A stretch of 50,384 bases of DNA from a bacterium 1XD21-70 (GTDB taxonomy: Bacteria; Bacillota; Clostridia; Lachnospirales; Lachnospiraceae), in contig RAYB01000039.1 of the NCBI GenBank assembly GCA_003669055.1, positions 1 through 50,384 of the forward strand, written 5' to 3'. Below, one piece after another: positions 24,897-34,573 of this stretch. Positions within the stretch are counted from its first letter, which is position 1; the number at the start of each line of letters is the position of its first letter. A program made the translations under genes and the position numbers. A model generated the notes under the pieces. That model was not told where the DNA came from. It ran no database searches and saw only the letters and a list, made by a program, of their open reading frames with translations.

Positions 24897-25484
24897 ATGG
24901 AGAGAATGGTAAGGCCGGGGGAGATTTACAGGCATTTTAAGGGGGAACTGTATCAGGTAGTGGCAGTGGCCGCCCATTCGGAGACGGGGGAGGACTTGGT
25001 AGTCTACCAGGCGCTGTATGGGGATTTTTTGGTGTATGCGAGGCCGTTTGGAATGTTTGTGGGGGAGGTAGACCGGGAAAAGTACCCGAATGCAAGACAG
25101 AGGTTCCGGTTTGAGCTGGCGGCGGCGCCGGGGGAGAGGCGGCGTTGGGGGAAAGACACGGGAGGTTTGCAGGAGGAAGAAGAGCAGCCCGGTGATAGAG
25201 GGCAGGAGGAAGAAGGAAAGGGAGAGGGAAAAGGGGAAGAGAAGGAGGATGACGGCAGCAGTGGGGTAAACCGGGTGCTGGTGGAGTTTTTGGATGCAGG
25301 GAGCGTGGAGGAGAGGATTGGCTGCTTAAGGAGGATGAAGGCTTCGGCGTCACAGGCTGATTTGGACAGCATCTATGTGGTGCTGGATATGCAGGCATGC
25401 CCCGGGAGCGTGGGAGAGCAGCTGGATGAGGTGATCCGGCGCCTTGCCATGCAGCAGAGATATGAGGGCAGGAGGCTGCGGTGA
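24897..25484 (+). CDS. DUF1653 domain protein
   Basis: 195 residues from ATG 24897 (GGAGAGGAGG upstream; ATG 24906 is also possible). The DUF1653 domain spans about residues 5-70: [40 protein letters not shown] and [17 protein letters not shown]. It is a small beta-rich domain of unknown function. A Glu/Gly-rich linker (about 80-120) is followed by a helical tail with [21 protein letters not shown] longer open frame upstream runs through the terminator hairpin and is not coding. The stop overlaps the uvrC start by 4 bases. Confidence 0.82.
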   Translation: MERMVRPGEIYRHFKGELYQVVAVAAHSETGEDLVVYQALYGDFLVYARPFGMFVGEVDREKYPNARQRFRFELAAAPGERRRWGKDTGGLQEEEEQPGDRGQEEEGKGEGKGEEKEDDGSSGVNRVLVEFLDAGSVEERIGCLRRMKASASQADLDSIYVVLDMQACPGSVGEQLDEVIRRLAMQQRYEGRRLR

Positions 25485-27445
25485 CGGCTCTTATGCAAAG
25501 AACCCAAAATCATTTGAGGAAAGGGGGAGAGGGGACGGTGGAGACGGAAGAGATGCAGGGGAAAGAGGAGACGGCAGGATTTGACATTGGGGAGGAACTG
25601 AAGAAGCTTCCGGCGCAGCCGGGGGTCTATATCATGCATGATAAGCGGGATGAGATCATATATGTAGGAAAGGCAATCAGTTTGAAAAACCGGGTGCGCC
25701 AGTATTTCCAGGGCAGCCGCAACAAGACGGCCAAGATTGAGCAGATGGTCTCCAGGATAGCCCGTTTTGAATATATTATTACGGATTCGGAACTGGAAGC
25801 GCTGGTGCTGGAGTGCAACCTGATCAAGGAGCACCGGCCGAAATACAATACCATGCTAAAGGATGACAAGGCGTATCCGTATATCCAGGTGACGGTGACG
25901 GAGGAGTTCCCGCGGGTAATGGTTGCCAGGACGATGAAAAAGGATAAGAATAAATATTTCGGGCCCTATACCAGTGCGGGGGCGGTAAAAGATACGATTG
26001 ACCTGATCCATAAGGTCTATAAAATCCGGACATGCAACAGGGTACTGCCAAGGGATGCAGGCAAGGACAGGCCGTGCCTCAACTACCACATTAAACAATG
26101 CGGCGCGCCGTGCCAGGGCTGGGTCAGCAAGGAGGAGTATGGAAAGAATATTGCACAGGTGCTGGAATTTTTGAACGGGCATTATGAGATCATGCTGTCG
26201 CTTTTGGAGGAGAAGATGATGCAGGCCTCCTCGGAGATGGATTTTGAGAAGGCGATCGAGTACCGGGAACTGCTCTCAAGCGTCAAAAAGGTGGCACAGA
26301 AGCAGAAGATCACCAGCAGCAGCATGCAGGACCGTGATATTATCGCCCTGGCCAGGGACGAGGAGGATGCAGTGGTCCAGGTGTTCTTTGTGCGGGAGGG
26401 GAAACTGATCGGGCGGGAGCATTTCCATATGGCAGTGGCCACGGCAGAGGATATACCACAGCTCCTGTCGGGGTTTATCAAGCAGTTCTATGCAGGGACG
26501 CCGTTTTTGCCGAAGGAATTGTGGGTGCAGGCAGAGCCGGAGGACAAAGAAGTGATCTGCCGCTGGCTCAGCGCCCGCAAGGGGCAGAAGGTCCATATCG
26601 TAGTGCCGCAAAAGGGGGAGAAAGAGAGGCTGGTGGAACTGGCACAGAAAAATGCCGCCCTGGTGCTCTCCCAGGACAAGGAGAAGATCAAGCGGGAGGA
26701 ACTGCGCACAGTCGGCGCCATGAACCAGATCGGCAGCTGGCTGGGCATGGAGCGGGTGCGCCGGGTGGAGGCATTTGACATCTCCAATATTTCCGGCTAT
26801 GAATCGGTCGGCTCCATGGTGGTCTATGAGGACGGGAAGCCAAAGCGCAATGATTACCGGAAGTTTAAGATCCGGACGGTGACCGGGCCAAACGACTATG
26901 CCTCCATGAGGGAGGTGCTGACGCGGCGTTTCAGCCATGGGCTGGAGGAGAAAAGCCGCCTGCAAAAAGACGGGGCGGACAAAGAGGCAGGAAGCTTTAC
27001 CCGTTTCCCGGACCTTCTGATGATGGACGGCGGGAGGGGGCAGGTGAATATCGCCCTGGAGGTGCTAAAGGAACTAGGCCTTAAGATCCCTGTCTGCGGC
27101 ATGGTAAAGGATGACAGCCACCGCACCCGGGGGCTGTACTACCAAAATGTGGAAATACCAATCGACCGCCATTCGGAAGGCTTTAAGCTGATTACCCGGA
27201 TCCAGGATGAGGCACACCGCTTTGCCATCGAATACCACCGGAGCCTGCGGGGGAAAAGCCAGGTCCGCTCGTTGCTGGATGACATCCCCGGGATCGGGCC
27301 TGCCCGCAGGAAGGCGCTGCTGCGCCATTTCAAATCGCTCGAGGCGATTGCCGCTGCCGATATGGAAGAACTCGCACAGGTTCCGGGCATGAACCGCCAG
27401 TCAGCGGGGCATGTGTTTCGCTTTTTCCGGGAAGGGGGCAAATAA
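25481..27445 (+). CDS. uvrC: Excinuclease ABC subunit C
   Basis: 654 residues. UvrC makes both incisions in nucleotide-excision repair. GIY-YIG endonuclease domain at about 40-120 ([19 protein letters not shown]), UVR domain binding UvrB at about 225-260 ([16 protein letters not shown]), RNase-H-like C-terminal nuclease ([32 protein letters not shown]), and tandem helix-hairpin-helix ([20 protein letters not shown]). The GTG start at 25481 overlaps the upstream stop and has AGGAGG at correct spacing; GTG 25538 or ATG 25556 would also retain all domains. The first 30 residues are not part of the conserved family. Confidence 0.95.
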   Translation: MTALMQRTQNHLRKGGEGTVETEEMQGKEETAGFDIGEELKKLPAQPGVYIMHDKRDEIIYVGKAISLKNRVRQYFQGSRNKTAKIEQMVSRIARFEYIITDSELEALVLECNLIKEHRPKYNTMLKDDKAYPYIQVTVTEEFPRVMVARTMKKDKNKYFGPYTSAGAVKDTIDLIHKVYKIRTCNRVLPRDAGKDRPCLNYHIKQCGAPCQGWVSKEEYGKNIAQVLEFLNGHYEIMLSLLEEKMMQASSEMDFEKAIEYRELLSSVKKVAQKQKITSSSMQDRDIIALARDEEDAVVQVFFVREGKLIGREHFHMAVATAEDIPQLLSGFIKQFYAGTPFLPKELWVQAEPEDKEVICRWLSARKGQKVHIVVPQKGEKERLVELAQKNAALVLSQDKEKIKREELRTVGAMNQIGSWLGMERVRRVEAFDISNISGYESVGSMVVYEDGKPKRNDYRKFKIRTVTGPNDYASMREVLTRRFSHGLEEKSRLQKDGADKEAGSFTRFPDLLMMDGGRGQVNIALEVLKELGLKIPVCGMVKDDSHRTRGLYYQNVEIPIDRHSEGFKLITRIQDEAHRFAIEYHRSLRGKSQVRSLLDDIPGIGPARRKALLRHFKSLEAIAAADMEELAQVPGMNRQSAGHVFRFFREGGK

Positions 27446-27466
27446 GCCTCCCCCTCAAACTTCATA

Positions 27467-27495
27467 ATGACAATCCGCGGGGGATATGATATAGT
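27467..27495 (+). promoter_or_regulatory. Possible promoter of the hprK-murB-rapZ-whiA-crh operon
   Basis: -35 ATGACA (27467-27472), 17-base spacer, -10 TATAGT (27490-27495), about 60 bases before hprK. Confidence 0.5.
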
Positions 27496-27557
27496 GTTAC
27501 CAGAGTTATTTGGAAGGGAAAAAGCTACAAAGAGGACAGGAAGGAGCCTTAAAGACC

Positions 27558-28487
27558 ATGTATGGTGTAACGATTACAGAACTGATTCAGAAAATGAATC
27601 TGAAAAATATCATTCCGGAGATTGATACGGATAAGGTGGTGCTGAGCCATCCGGATGTGAACCGCCCGGCACTTCAGCTGGCAGGTTTTTTTGACCATTT
27701 CGACAAGGAAAGGGTGCAGATAATCGGTTTTGTGGAGCAAGAGTATATTAAGACCCTGTCTCGGGAGCAGAAAGTAGGGAATTACGAGAAGCTTTTGGCC
27801 AGTGAGATTCCCTGCCTGGTGTACAGCCGCAGCATGATGCCGGATGAAGACATGCAGGAGTTATGCCGGCGGTACCAGGTGCCGTGCCTGGTATCGGATA
27901 AGACGACTTCGGCTCTGATGGCAGAGGCGACGCGGTGGCTGAATGTGAAGCTGGCGCCGTGTATCAGCATCCACGGGGTTCTGGTGGACGTGTTTGGCGA
28001 AGGGGTCCTGATCATGGGAGAGAGCGGGATCGGCAAGAGCGAGGCTGCCCTGGAACTGATCAAACGGGGCCACCGGCTGGTGACGGACGATGTGGTGGAG
28101 ATCCGCCGGGTCAGTGAGGACACGCTGATCGGCAGCGCTCCTGATATCACCAAGCATTTCATAGAATTGAGGGGCATCGGGATCATCGATGTGAAGGCAC
28201 TGTATGGCGTGGAGAGCGTCAAGGAGACACAGTCGATTGACATGGTAATCAAGCTGGAGGACTGGAGCCGGGATAAGGAGTATGACCGCCTGGGGATGGA
28301 AGACCAGTATACGGAATTTTTGGGCAACAAGGTAGTGTGCCATAATATCCCGATCCGCCCGGGGAGGAACCTGGCGATTATCGTGGAGTCGGCAGCAGTG
28401 AATTACCGCCAGAAAAAGATGGGATATAATGCGGCCAGGGAACTGTACAACCGGGTACAGGCCAACCTGGGGCGGGCGCTGTCATGA
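27558..28487 (+). CDS. hprK: HPr kinase/phosphorylase
   Basis: 309 residues. It phosphorylates HPr (and Crh) on Ser46 under high glycolytic flux and removes the phosphate when flux drops, driving carbon catabolite control with CcpA. The C-terminal kinase domain has SIHGVLVDVFGEGVLIMG with catalytic H139, the P-loop GESGIGKS (154-161), DDVVEI, and the family signature ELRGIGIIDVKALYG. ATG 27558 (AAGGAG about 11 bases upstream) gives the conserved N-terminus; an upstream in-frame TTG is less likely. A Crh-like substrate is encoded four genes downstream. Confidence 0.96.
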   Translation: MYGVTITELIQKMNLKNIIPEIDTDKVVLSHPDVNRPALQLAGFFDHFDKERVQIIGFVEQEYIKTLSREQKVGNYEKLLASEIPCLVYSRSMMPDEDMQELCRRYQVPCLVSDKTTSALMAEATRWLNVKLAPCISIHGVLVDVFGEGVLIMGESGIGKSEAALELIKRGHRLVTDDVVEIRRVSEDTLIGSAPDITKHFIELRGIGIIDVKALYGVESVKETQSIDMVIKLEDWSRDKEYDRLGMEDQYTEFLGNKVVCHNIPIRPGRNLAIIVESAAVNYRQKKMGYNAARELYNRVQANLGRALS

Positions 28488-28519
28488 CAGATTATAATTA
28501 GGAAAATCGAGAGGGATGG

Positions 28520-29431
28520 ATGAGTAATTTTCAGCAAATGTTGAGCCGGGTGATGGTATCCGGGCGGCTTCGGACGGATGAGCCGATGAGCCGCCATACT
28601 ACATTCCGGGTAGGCGGCCCGGCGGATTATTATGTGGAGGCGGAGACAGAGGCCGAACTGTCAGAGGTCTTAGCACTCTGCCGTCGGCAGGAGGTTCCCT
28701 GCTATGTGGTTGGCAACGGCAGCAACCTGCTGGTGGGGGACAAGGGGTACCGGGGGGTGATTGTGGCACTTGGGAAGCGGTTCTCCGGAGTAGGGAAAGC
28801 GGGGGAAGGGAAGCTTTTAGCCGGTGCCGGTGCGCTGCTGTCGGTGGTTGCGAAGGCAGCCCTGAAGGAATCGTTGGCCGGCATGGAGTTTGCCTCCGGG
28901 ATACCGGGGACCGTGGGAGGCGCGGTGGTGATGAATGCAGGCGCTTACGGCTCGGAACTGGTGGATATTTTGGAGTTTGCCACGCTTTTGGATCCGGAGG
29001 GGAATGTAAGGAAAGTTCCGGCCGGCCAGCTGGGGCTGGGGTACCGCAGCAGCAACATCCAGGCACGGGGGTTGGTGGTGCTGGGGGCAGAATTCAACTT
29101 AAGGCCGGGGGATGAAAGGCAGATCGGAAGCAGGATGGAGGAATTGGCGGCAAAAAGGAGGGAAAAACAGCCCTTGGAATATCCAAGTGCAGGAAGTACC
29201 TTTAAGCGGCCGAAGGGCCATTTTGCCGGCCAGCTGATTGAGGAAGCCGGACTGCGCGGATTTTGTGTGGGAGGCGCCCAGGTCTCGGAGAAGCACTGCG
29301 GGTTTGTGGTGAACCGGGGATCCGCGACAGCGGCAGACTTAAGAGAACTGTTTTGTGAGGTACGGCGGCGGGTGCGGGAGCATTCCGGGGTGGAATTGGA
29401 ATTGGAAGTGAAACTCCTGGGGGATTTTTAG
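28520..29431 (+). CDS. murB: UDP-N-acetylenolpyruvoylglucosamine reductase
   Basis: 303 residues, FAD enzyme of the second step of muramic-acid synthesis. FAD-binding motifs: HTTFRVGGPADYYVEAE, GNGSNLLVGDKGYRG and FASGIPGTVGGAVVMNAGAYG. Substrate-domain blocks: YRSSNIQARG, EYPSAGSTFKRP (catalytic Ser region), GLRGFCVGGAQVSEKHCGFV. Layout agrees with the Firmicute-type (type II) MurB. It lies 32 bases after hprK in the same operon. Confidence 0.95.
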   Translation: MSNFQQMLSRVMVSGRLRTDEPMSRHTTFRVGGPADYYVEAETEAELSEVLALCRRQEVPCYVVGNGSNLLVGDKGYRGVIVALGKRFSGVGKAGEGKLLAGAGALLSVVAKAALKESLAGMEFASGIPGTVGGAVVMNAGAYGSELVDILEFATLLDPEGNVRKVPAGQLGLGYRSSNIQARGLVVLGAEFNLRPGDERQIGSRMEELAAKRREKQPLEYPSAGSTFKRPKGHFAGQLIEEAGLRGFCVGGAQVSEKHCGFVVNRGSATAADLRELFCEVRRRVREHSGVELELEVKLLGDF

Positions 29432-29476
29432 CAGCAATCTTCCAGGGCACGCAGGAAAATGTGGGAGGGGATATAC

Positions 29477-30358
29477 ATGAAGCTGGTAATCGTTACAGGG
29501 ATGTCCGGGGCAGGCAAGACGATTGCCCTTAAGATGCTGGAGGATCAGGGTTTTTACTGTGTGGACAATCTGCCGATTCCGCTTTTGGAGCCGTTTGCGC
29601 AGCTGGCAGTGCAGCAGCCAGCCATCCATGAACGGATTGCGCTGGGGATCGATATCCGCAGCGGGAAAGAACTTCCTCTGCTTTTGAATGTACTGGAGGA
29701 CTGGAAGCAGAATGAGATGCCATGCCAGATCCTGTATTTGGATGCCAGTGACGGGACATTGGTCAAAAGATATAAGGAAACCAGGCGTTCCCATCCCCTG
29801 GCCGGACGGGGGAGGGTGGACAGCGGGATCCGCCAGGAACGGGAGCAGCTGGGCTTTTTAAAGAAAAAGGCCGATATCATCATCGATACCAGCCATCTGC
29901 TGACCAGGGAGCTGCGCCAGGAACTGGAACGTATTTTCACGGAAGACCAGGGGTATGGGAATTTGTTTATCACGGTGCTGTCATTCGGGTACAAATATGG
30001 GATCCCGGCGGATGCAGACCTGGTATTTGATGTGAGGTTTTTGCCGAATCCCTATTATGTCGAGGAACTGCGCCAGCATACCGGGGAGGAAGCCATGGTG
30101 CAGGCATATGTCCGCCAGGGAGGGACAGCCGATGAGTTTTTGGAAAAGCTTTACGGCATGCTGGAATTTTTGATCCCGAACTATGTGCTTGAGGGGAAGA
30201 ACCAGCTTGTGGTTGCCATCGGGTGTACCGGCGGCAAGCACCGTTCCGTGACCATAGCGGGCGCACTTTACCAATATCTGAGCAGCCACGAGGAATTTGG
30301 GCTGAAAATTGAGCACCGGGATATTGAAAAGGACCGGGTTCGGAAAGAACAGGGGTGA
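29477..30358 (+). CDS. rapZ: RapZ/YvcJ nucleotide-binding protein
   Basis: 293 residues. Walker A GMSGAGKT (residues 8-15) begins the P-loop domain; the C-terminal half has the RapZ block FLNPYY-type VRFLPNPYYVEELR and AIGCTGGKHRSV. In Gram-positives it is YvcJ, a GTPase/ATPase linked to cell-wall and competence control; in enterobacteria RapZ senses glucosamine-6-phosphate. ATG 29477 has GGGAGGGG upstream; the in-frame ATG 29459 has none. In Bacillus the next gene is yvcK, which is missing here: whiA follows directly. Confidence 0.94.
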   Translation: MKLVIVTGMSGAGKTIALKMLEDQGFYCVDNLPIPLLEPFAQLAVQQPAIHERIALGIDIRSGKELPLLLNVLEDWKQNEMPCQILYLDASDGTLVKRYKETRRSHPLAGRGRVDSGIRQEREQLGFLKKKADIIIDTSHLLTRELRQELERIFTEDQGYGNLFITVLSFGYKYGIPADADLVFDVRFLPNPYYVEELRQHTGEEAMVQAYVRQGGTADEFLEKLYGMLEFLIPNYVLEGKNQLVVAIGCTGGKHRSVTIAGALYQYLSSHEEFGLKIEHRDIEKDRVRKEQG

Positions 30359-30362
30359 GGGT

Positions 30363-31328
30363 TTGTCATTTTCGTCAAAGGTGAAGGAGGAACTTTCCCG
30401 GCAGCTGAGCACGGCCCGGCATTGCCAGATTGCAGAAATTGCGGCGATTATCAGCCTCTGCGGACGGATCCAGATTTCGGAACATGACAGATTTTGTATA
30501 AAAATCCATACAGAAAATGCGGCAGTCGCAAGAAAGTACTTTACATTATTGCAAAAAACATTTAATATAAATACTGATGTTTCCATTCGCCAGGGCATGG
30601 AAGTTCGTAAAAGCCGGGTCTATACGGTGGGGATCCGCAGGCATGAGGATGCCGTCCGGGTGCTCCGGGCCGTCAAACTGGTTGACCGCAACGGTGAGAT
30701 CGAGGAGAACCTGTCCCTGGCGCAGAACGTGGTCATTCAGCAGAACTGTTGCAGGCGTGCCTTTATCCGGGGGGCGTTTTTGGCAGCTGGCTCGATCAGT
30801 GACCCGGAGAAGTTTTACCATTTTGAGATTGCCTGTGCCACAGAGGCCAAGGCAATCCAGCTGCAGGGGCTGATCCGCTCTTTTGGCCTGGATGCCAGGA
30901 TTGTACAGAGAAAGAAGTACTTTGTGGCATATATCAAGGAGGGCAGCCAGATTGTAGATATCCTGAATGTGATGGAAGCGCCGGTTTCCCTGATGGATCT
31001 GGAGAACATACGGATTCTCAAGGAGATGAGGGGAAGTGTGAACCGGCAGGTCAACTGCGAGACAGCCAATATCCATAAGACAGTATCCGCGGCGGTCAGG
31101 CAGGTGGAGGATATCGCCATCATACGGGATAAAATAGGTTTTGACAGCCTGCCGGAGAATCTAAGGGAGATTGCCCGGCTGCGCCTGGAAAAACCGGAAG
31201 CAACATTGAAAGAGCTGGGGGAAGCTCTTGAACCGCCTGTGGGCAAATCCGGTGTCAATCACCGGCTGCGTAAGCTTGGCAGCCTGGCGGAAAAGCTTCG
31301 GAACGGCAGATCAGTTACAGAGGCGTGA
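30363..31328 (+). CDS. whiA: DNA-binding protein WhiA
   Basis: 321 residues from TTG 30363 (GGGGTGAGGG upstream), which matches the conserved SFSSKVKEELS start; the in-frame ATG at 30309 would lie inside rapZ. An N-terminal LAGLIDADG-like fold without endonuclease residues (RRAFIRGAFLAAGSISDPEK) is joined to a C-terminal helix-turn-helix (LKELGEALEPPVGKSGVNHRLRKL). WhiA is a conserved regulator: sporulation in Streptomyces, cell division and chromosome segregation in Bacillus. Confidence 0.95.
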   Translation: MSFSSKVKEELSRQLSTARHCQIAEIAAIISLCGRIQISEHDRFCIKIHTENAAVARKYFTLLQKTFNINTDVSIRQGMEVRKSRVYTVGIRRHEDAVRVLRAVKLVDRNGEIEENLSLAQNVVIQQNCCRRAFIRGAFLAAGSISDPEKFYHFEIACATEAKAIQLQGLIRSFGLDARIVQRKKYFVAYIKEGSQIVDILNVMEAPVSLMDLENIRILKEMRGSVNRQVNCETANIHKTVSAAVRQVEDIAIIRDKIGFDSLPENLREIARLRLEKPEATLKELGEALEPPVGKSGVNHRLRKLGSLAEKLRNGRSVTEA

Positions 31329-31359
31329 AGGAGCGCCTGAAGAAATGAGGAGGATTATT

Positions 31360-31617
31360 ATGCAAAAAAAGACAATCACCATCGGTCTTTCGACAGAACT
31401 GGAAGTCAGGCCAGTAGCGATGCTGGTACAGATTGCCAGTCAGTACGAAAGTGCAATTTACGTGGAGGAGCAGAATGCCCGGGTGAATGCCAAAAGTATT
31501 ATGGGTATGATGACGCTTGGTATGAAAAGCGGCGATGTACTTACCATTTCTGCGGATGGAACCGATGAATTGGCTGCAATGGAGGAGATTGAGGGTTATC
31601 TTCTGGGGGCAAATTGA
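31360..31617 (+). CDS. crh: HPr-family protein lacking His15 (Crh-like)
   Basis: 85 residues with the HPr fold length. Canonical HPr has GxHARP with His15 accepting phosphate from enzyme I; here the segment is STELEVRP with Glu at position 15, so it cannot carry phosphate in the PTS. The regulatory site is intact: NAKSIMG puts Ser at position 46 exactly, the residue phosphorylated by HprK. Bacillus Crh also lacks His15 (Gln there) and likewise follows whiA (yvcL). I therefore infer a Crh-type catabolite-control cofactor whose kinase is encoded in the same operon. GGAGG precedes ATG 31360; upstream in-frame ATGs overlap whiA. The symbol is by analogy. Confidence 0.82.
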   Translation: MQKKTITIGLSTELEVRPVAMLVQIASQYESAIYVEEQNARVNAKSIMGMMTLGMKSGDVLTISADGTDELAAMEEIEGYLLGAN

Positions 31618-31675
31618 CCGTTTGCCCGGCTCGGGGTGTGGGCAGGGATTGGGGATGACATTTACACATATAGGG

Positions 31676-31704
31676 ATGGGGCGGCGAAGCTGCTCCATTT
31701 TTTT
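31676..31704 (+). terminator. Terminator of the hprK-crh operon
   Basis: A 10-bp stem with two G-U pairs (31676-31685 / 31689-31698), loop GAA, followed by seven T and a further T-rich tract. It separates the hprK operon from the aldolase cluster. Confidence 0.85.
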
Positions 31705-31775
31705 CTTTTCAAACTTACTCTAGGAAAGAGGTTAAAATTTTGGTAAAATGTAGAAAGAAGGAGGGGAGAGCGGTG

Positions 31776-32396
31776 ATGGAGGAGTACAGTAAGCAGCTGT
31801 CAGAACTGAAAAAAGAGGTGCTGGGCGCGGCCAAGAAGGCATACCGGGAGAAGCTGATGGCAGGGACCAGCGGGAATATGAGCGTATTCTGGCCGGAGCG
31901 GGGGTGGATGGTGATCACTCCGGGATCGTATGACTATGAGATGATGGAAGAAAAGGACATCGTGGTCACGGATCTGGACGGGCAGGTGGTGGAGGGATGC
32001 CATAATCCGTCTTCCGAGTGGAGGATGCATGCGGAGATCTATAAGCACCTGCCCCATGTCAGGGCAGTGGTGCACACCCATTCCCCCTATGCCACCAGCT
32101 TTGCCGTGAACCACCAGGAGATCCCGGTGGTATTGATAGAGATGATCCCTTTTCTGAAGGGGAAGCTGGAGGTGAGCGCCTATGCCGAGCAGGGGAGTGC
32201 CCAGGTAGGGCTCAATGCCGTGCCGGTGCTAGCGCGCAAGAATGCCTGCCTGATGGCGAACCACGGGGTGGTGGCAGTAGGGGAGAGCATGGCATCGGCT
32301 TACACCAACAGCGTGTATGTGGAGGACACGGCCAGGATTTACCATATGGCGCTGCAGAGCGGGAAGCCGGCAGTGATTCCCGGATATGAGGAATAA
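31776..32396 (+). CDS. Class II aldolase (fuculose-phosphate/5-deoxyribulose-phosphate aldolase type)
   Basis: 206 residues of the zinc class II aldolase/adducin family. Catalytic E81 lies in PSSEWRMHAEIY, and zinc ligands are H100 and H102 (VVHTHSPYA) and H163 (MANHGVVAVG). The N-terminal GTSGNMS motif binds phosphate. Relatives cleave L-fuculose-1-P, L-rhamnulose-1-P, methylthioribulose-1-P or 5-deoxyribulose-1-P to DHAP plus an aldehyde. Its neighbours (MtnA-type isomerase, alcohol dehydrogenase, nucleoside importer, deaminase) favour the last two, the aldolase step of the DHAP shunt; this is inference. ATG 31776 has GGAGGGGAG upstream. No convincing promoter was found in 31705-31775. Confidence 0.82.
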   Translation: MEEYSKQLSELKKEVLGAAKKAYREKLMAGTSGNMSVFWPERGWMVITPGSYDYEMMEEKDIVVTDLDGQVVEGCHNPSSEWRMHAEIYKHLPHVRAVVHTHSPYATSFAVNHQEIPVVLIEMIPFLKGKLEVSAYAEQGSAQVGLNAVPVLARKNACLMANHGVVAVGESMASAYTNSVYVEDTARIYHMALQSGKPAVIPGYEE

Positions 32397-32423
32397 GGGG
32401 CAAAGAAAGAGAAAGGAAAAAGG

Positions 32424-33393
32424 ATGAAAGGGATTTATTTTGACGGGAGAACGGCGGCGTACCGTGAGGATTTGCCCATGCCGGTGCCCGGGGAGGGGGA
32501 GAGCCTGATCCGGATTCTCTATGCAGGGGTCTGCAATACGGACAGGGAAGTGCTCCGGGGGTACCGCCCTAACTTCCAGGGGGTCATGGGTCATGAGTTT
32601 GTGGGGCTCGTAGAAGCATCCTCGGATCCTTCCTGGGTGGGGCGCCGGGTGGTCGGGGAACTGAATGCCGGCTGCGGGCACTGCATCTACTGCCGCACCG
32701 GCAGGGAAAAACACTGCCCGGAACGGAAAGTCATCGGCATGGACGGGAAGGACGGCTGTTTTGCGGAGTATATGGCGCTGGCGACCCATCTGCTCCATGA
32801 GGTACCGCCGGGTCTGCCCTTGAAGGAGGCGCTGCTGGCAGAGCCGCTGGCGGCAGCCCTGGAGATCCCCAAGCAGCTGCATATGGATCCCGATACGAGG
32901 GTTGCCGTCATTGGAGACGGGCGGCTGGCATACCTGGCCGCATCGGTGCTGGGGCTTTACGGCATGGACCTGACTGTTGTCGGGAAGCATCCCGAGAAAC
33001 TCGCACAGTTTGCAGGGATGGGGAAAACATGGGATTTGGCACAGGCAAGGCAGGCGTTTGCCAGCCCGGATGATACATTTGAGGTCGTGGTGGAGGCTTC
33101 CGGCTCCCCGTCGGGCCTGGAACTGGCTTCCGGGCTGGTGCGCAGGCAGGGGACAATCGTACTCAAGAGCACGTACGCAGGAAGCGTGGATGTGGACATG
33201 AGCCGGTTTGTGGTCAATGAAATCACAATCAAGGGCAGCCGCTGCGGCCCGTTCGGCCCGGCTCTGCGCTTATTGGGCAGGGGGCTGGTGAAACTGCCGC
33301 CGGTGGAATTCTTTGGGCTTAAGGACTGGGAAGGGGCGTTTTGTTCAGGGGCATTCAAGGCAGGCTTTTTGGTACAGGAAAGAGAGGGGCAAT

Positions 33394-33401
<8 letters not shown>
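32424..33401 (+). CDS. Zinc-dependent medium-chain alcohol dehydrogenase
   Basis: 325 residues. Catalytic zinc ligands C37 (AGVCNTD) and H57/E58 (GHEF). Structural zinc is bound by C84, C87, C90 and C98 ([15 protein letters not shown]). The Rossmann domain starts near residue 150 ([19 protein letters not shown]), slightly altered from GxGxxG. In this context it would reduce the acetaldehyde or methylthio-acetaldehyde released by the aldolase to an alcohol, regenerating NAD; a sugar dehydrogenase role is the alternative. It overlaps the isomerase gene by 8 bases. Confidence 0.85.
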
Positions 33402-34485
<1,084 letters not shown>

Positions 34486-34573
34486 AAACATCTTGTATTT
34501 TGTCAGATTTCATAGTACAAATAAAGGGGTGATATTATTAATTACCCTTTACCAAGAAGGAGGATATGGTACC

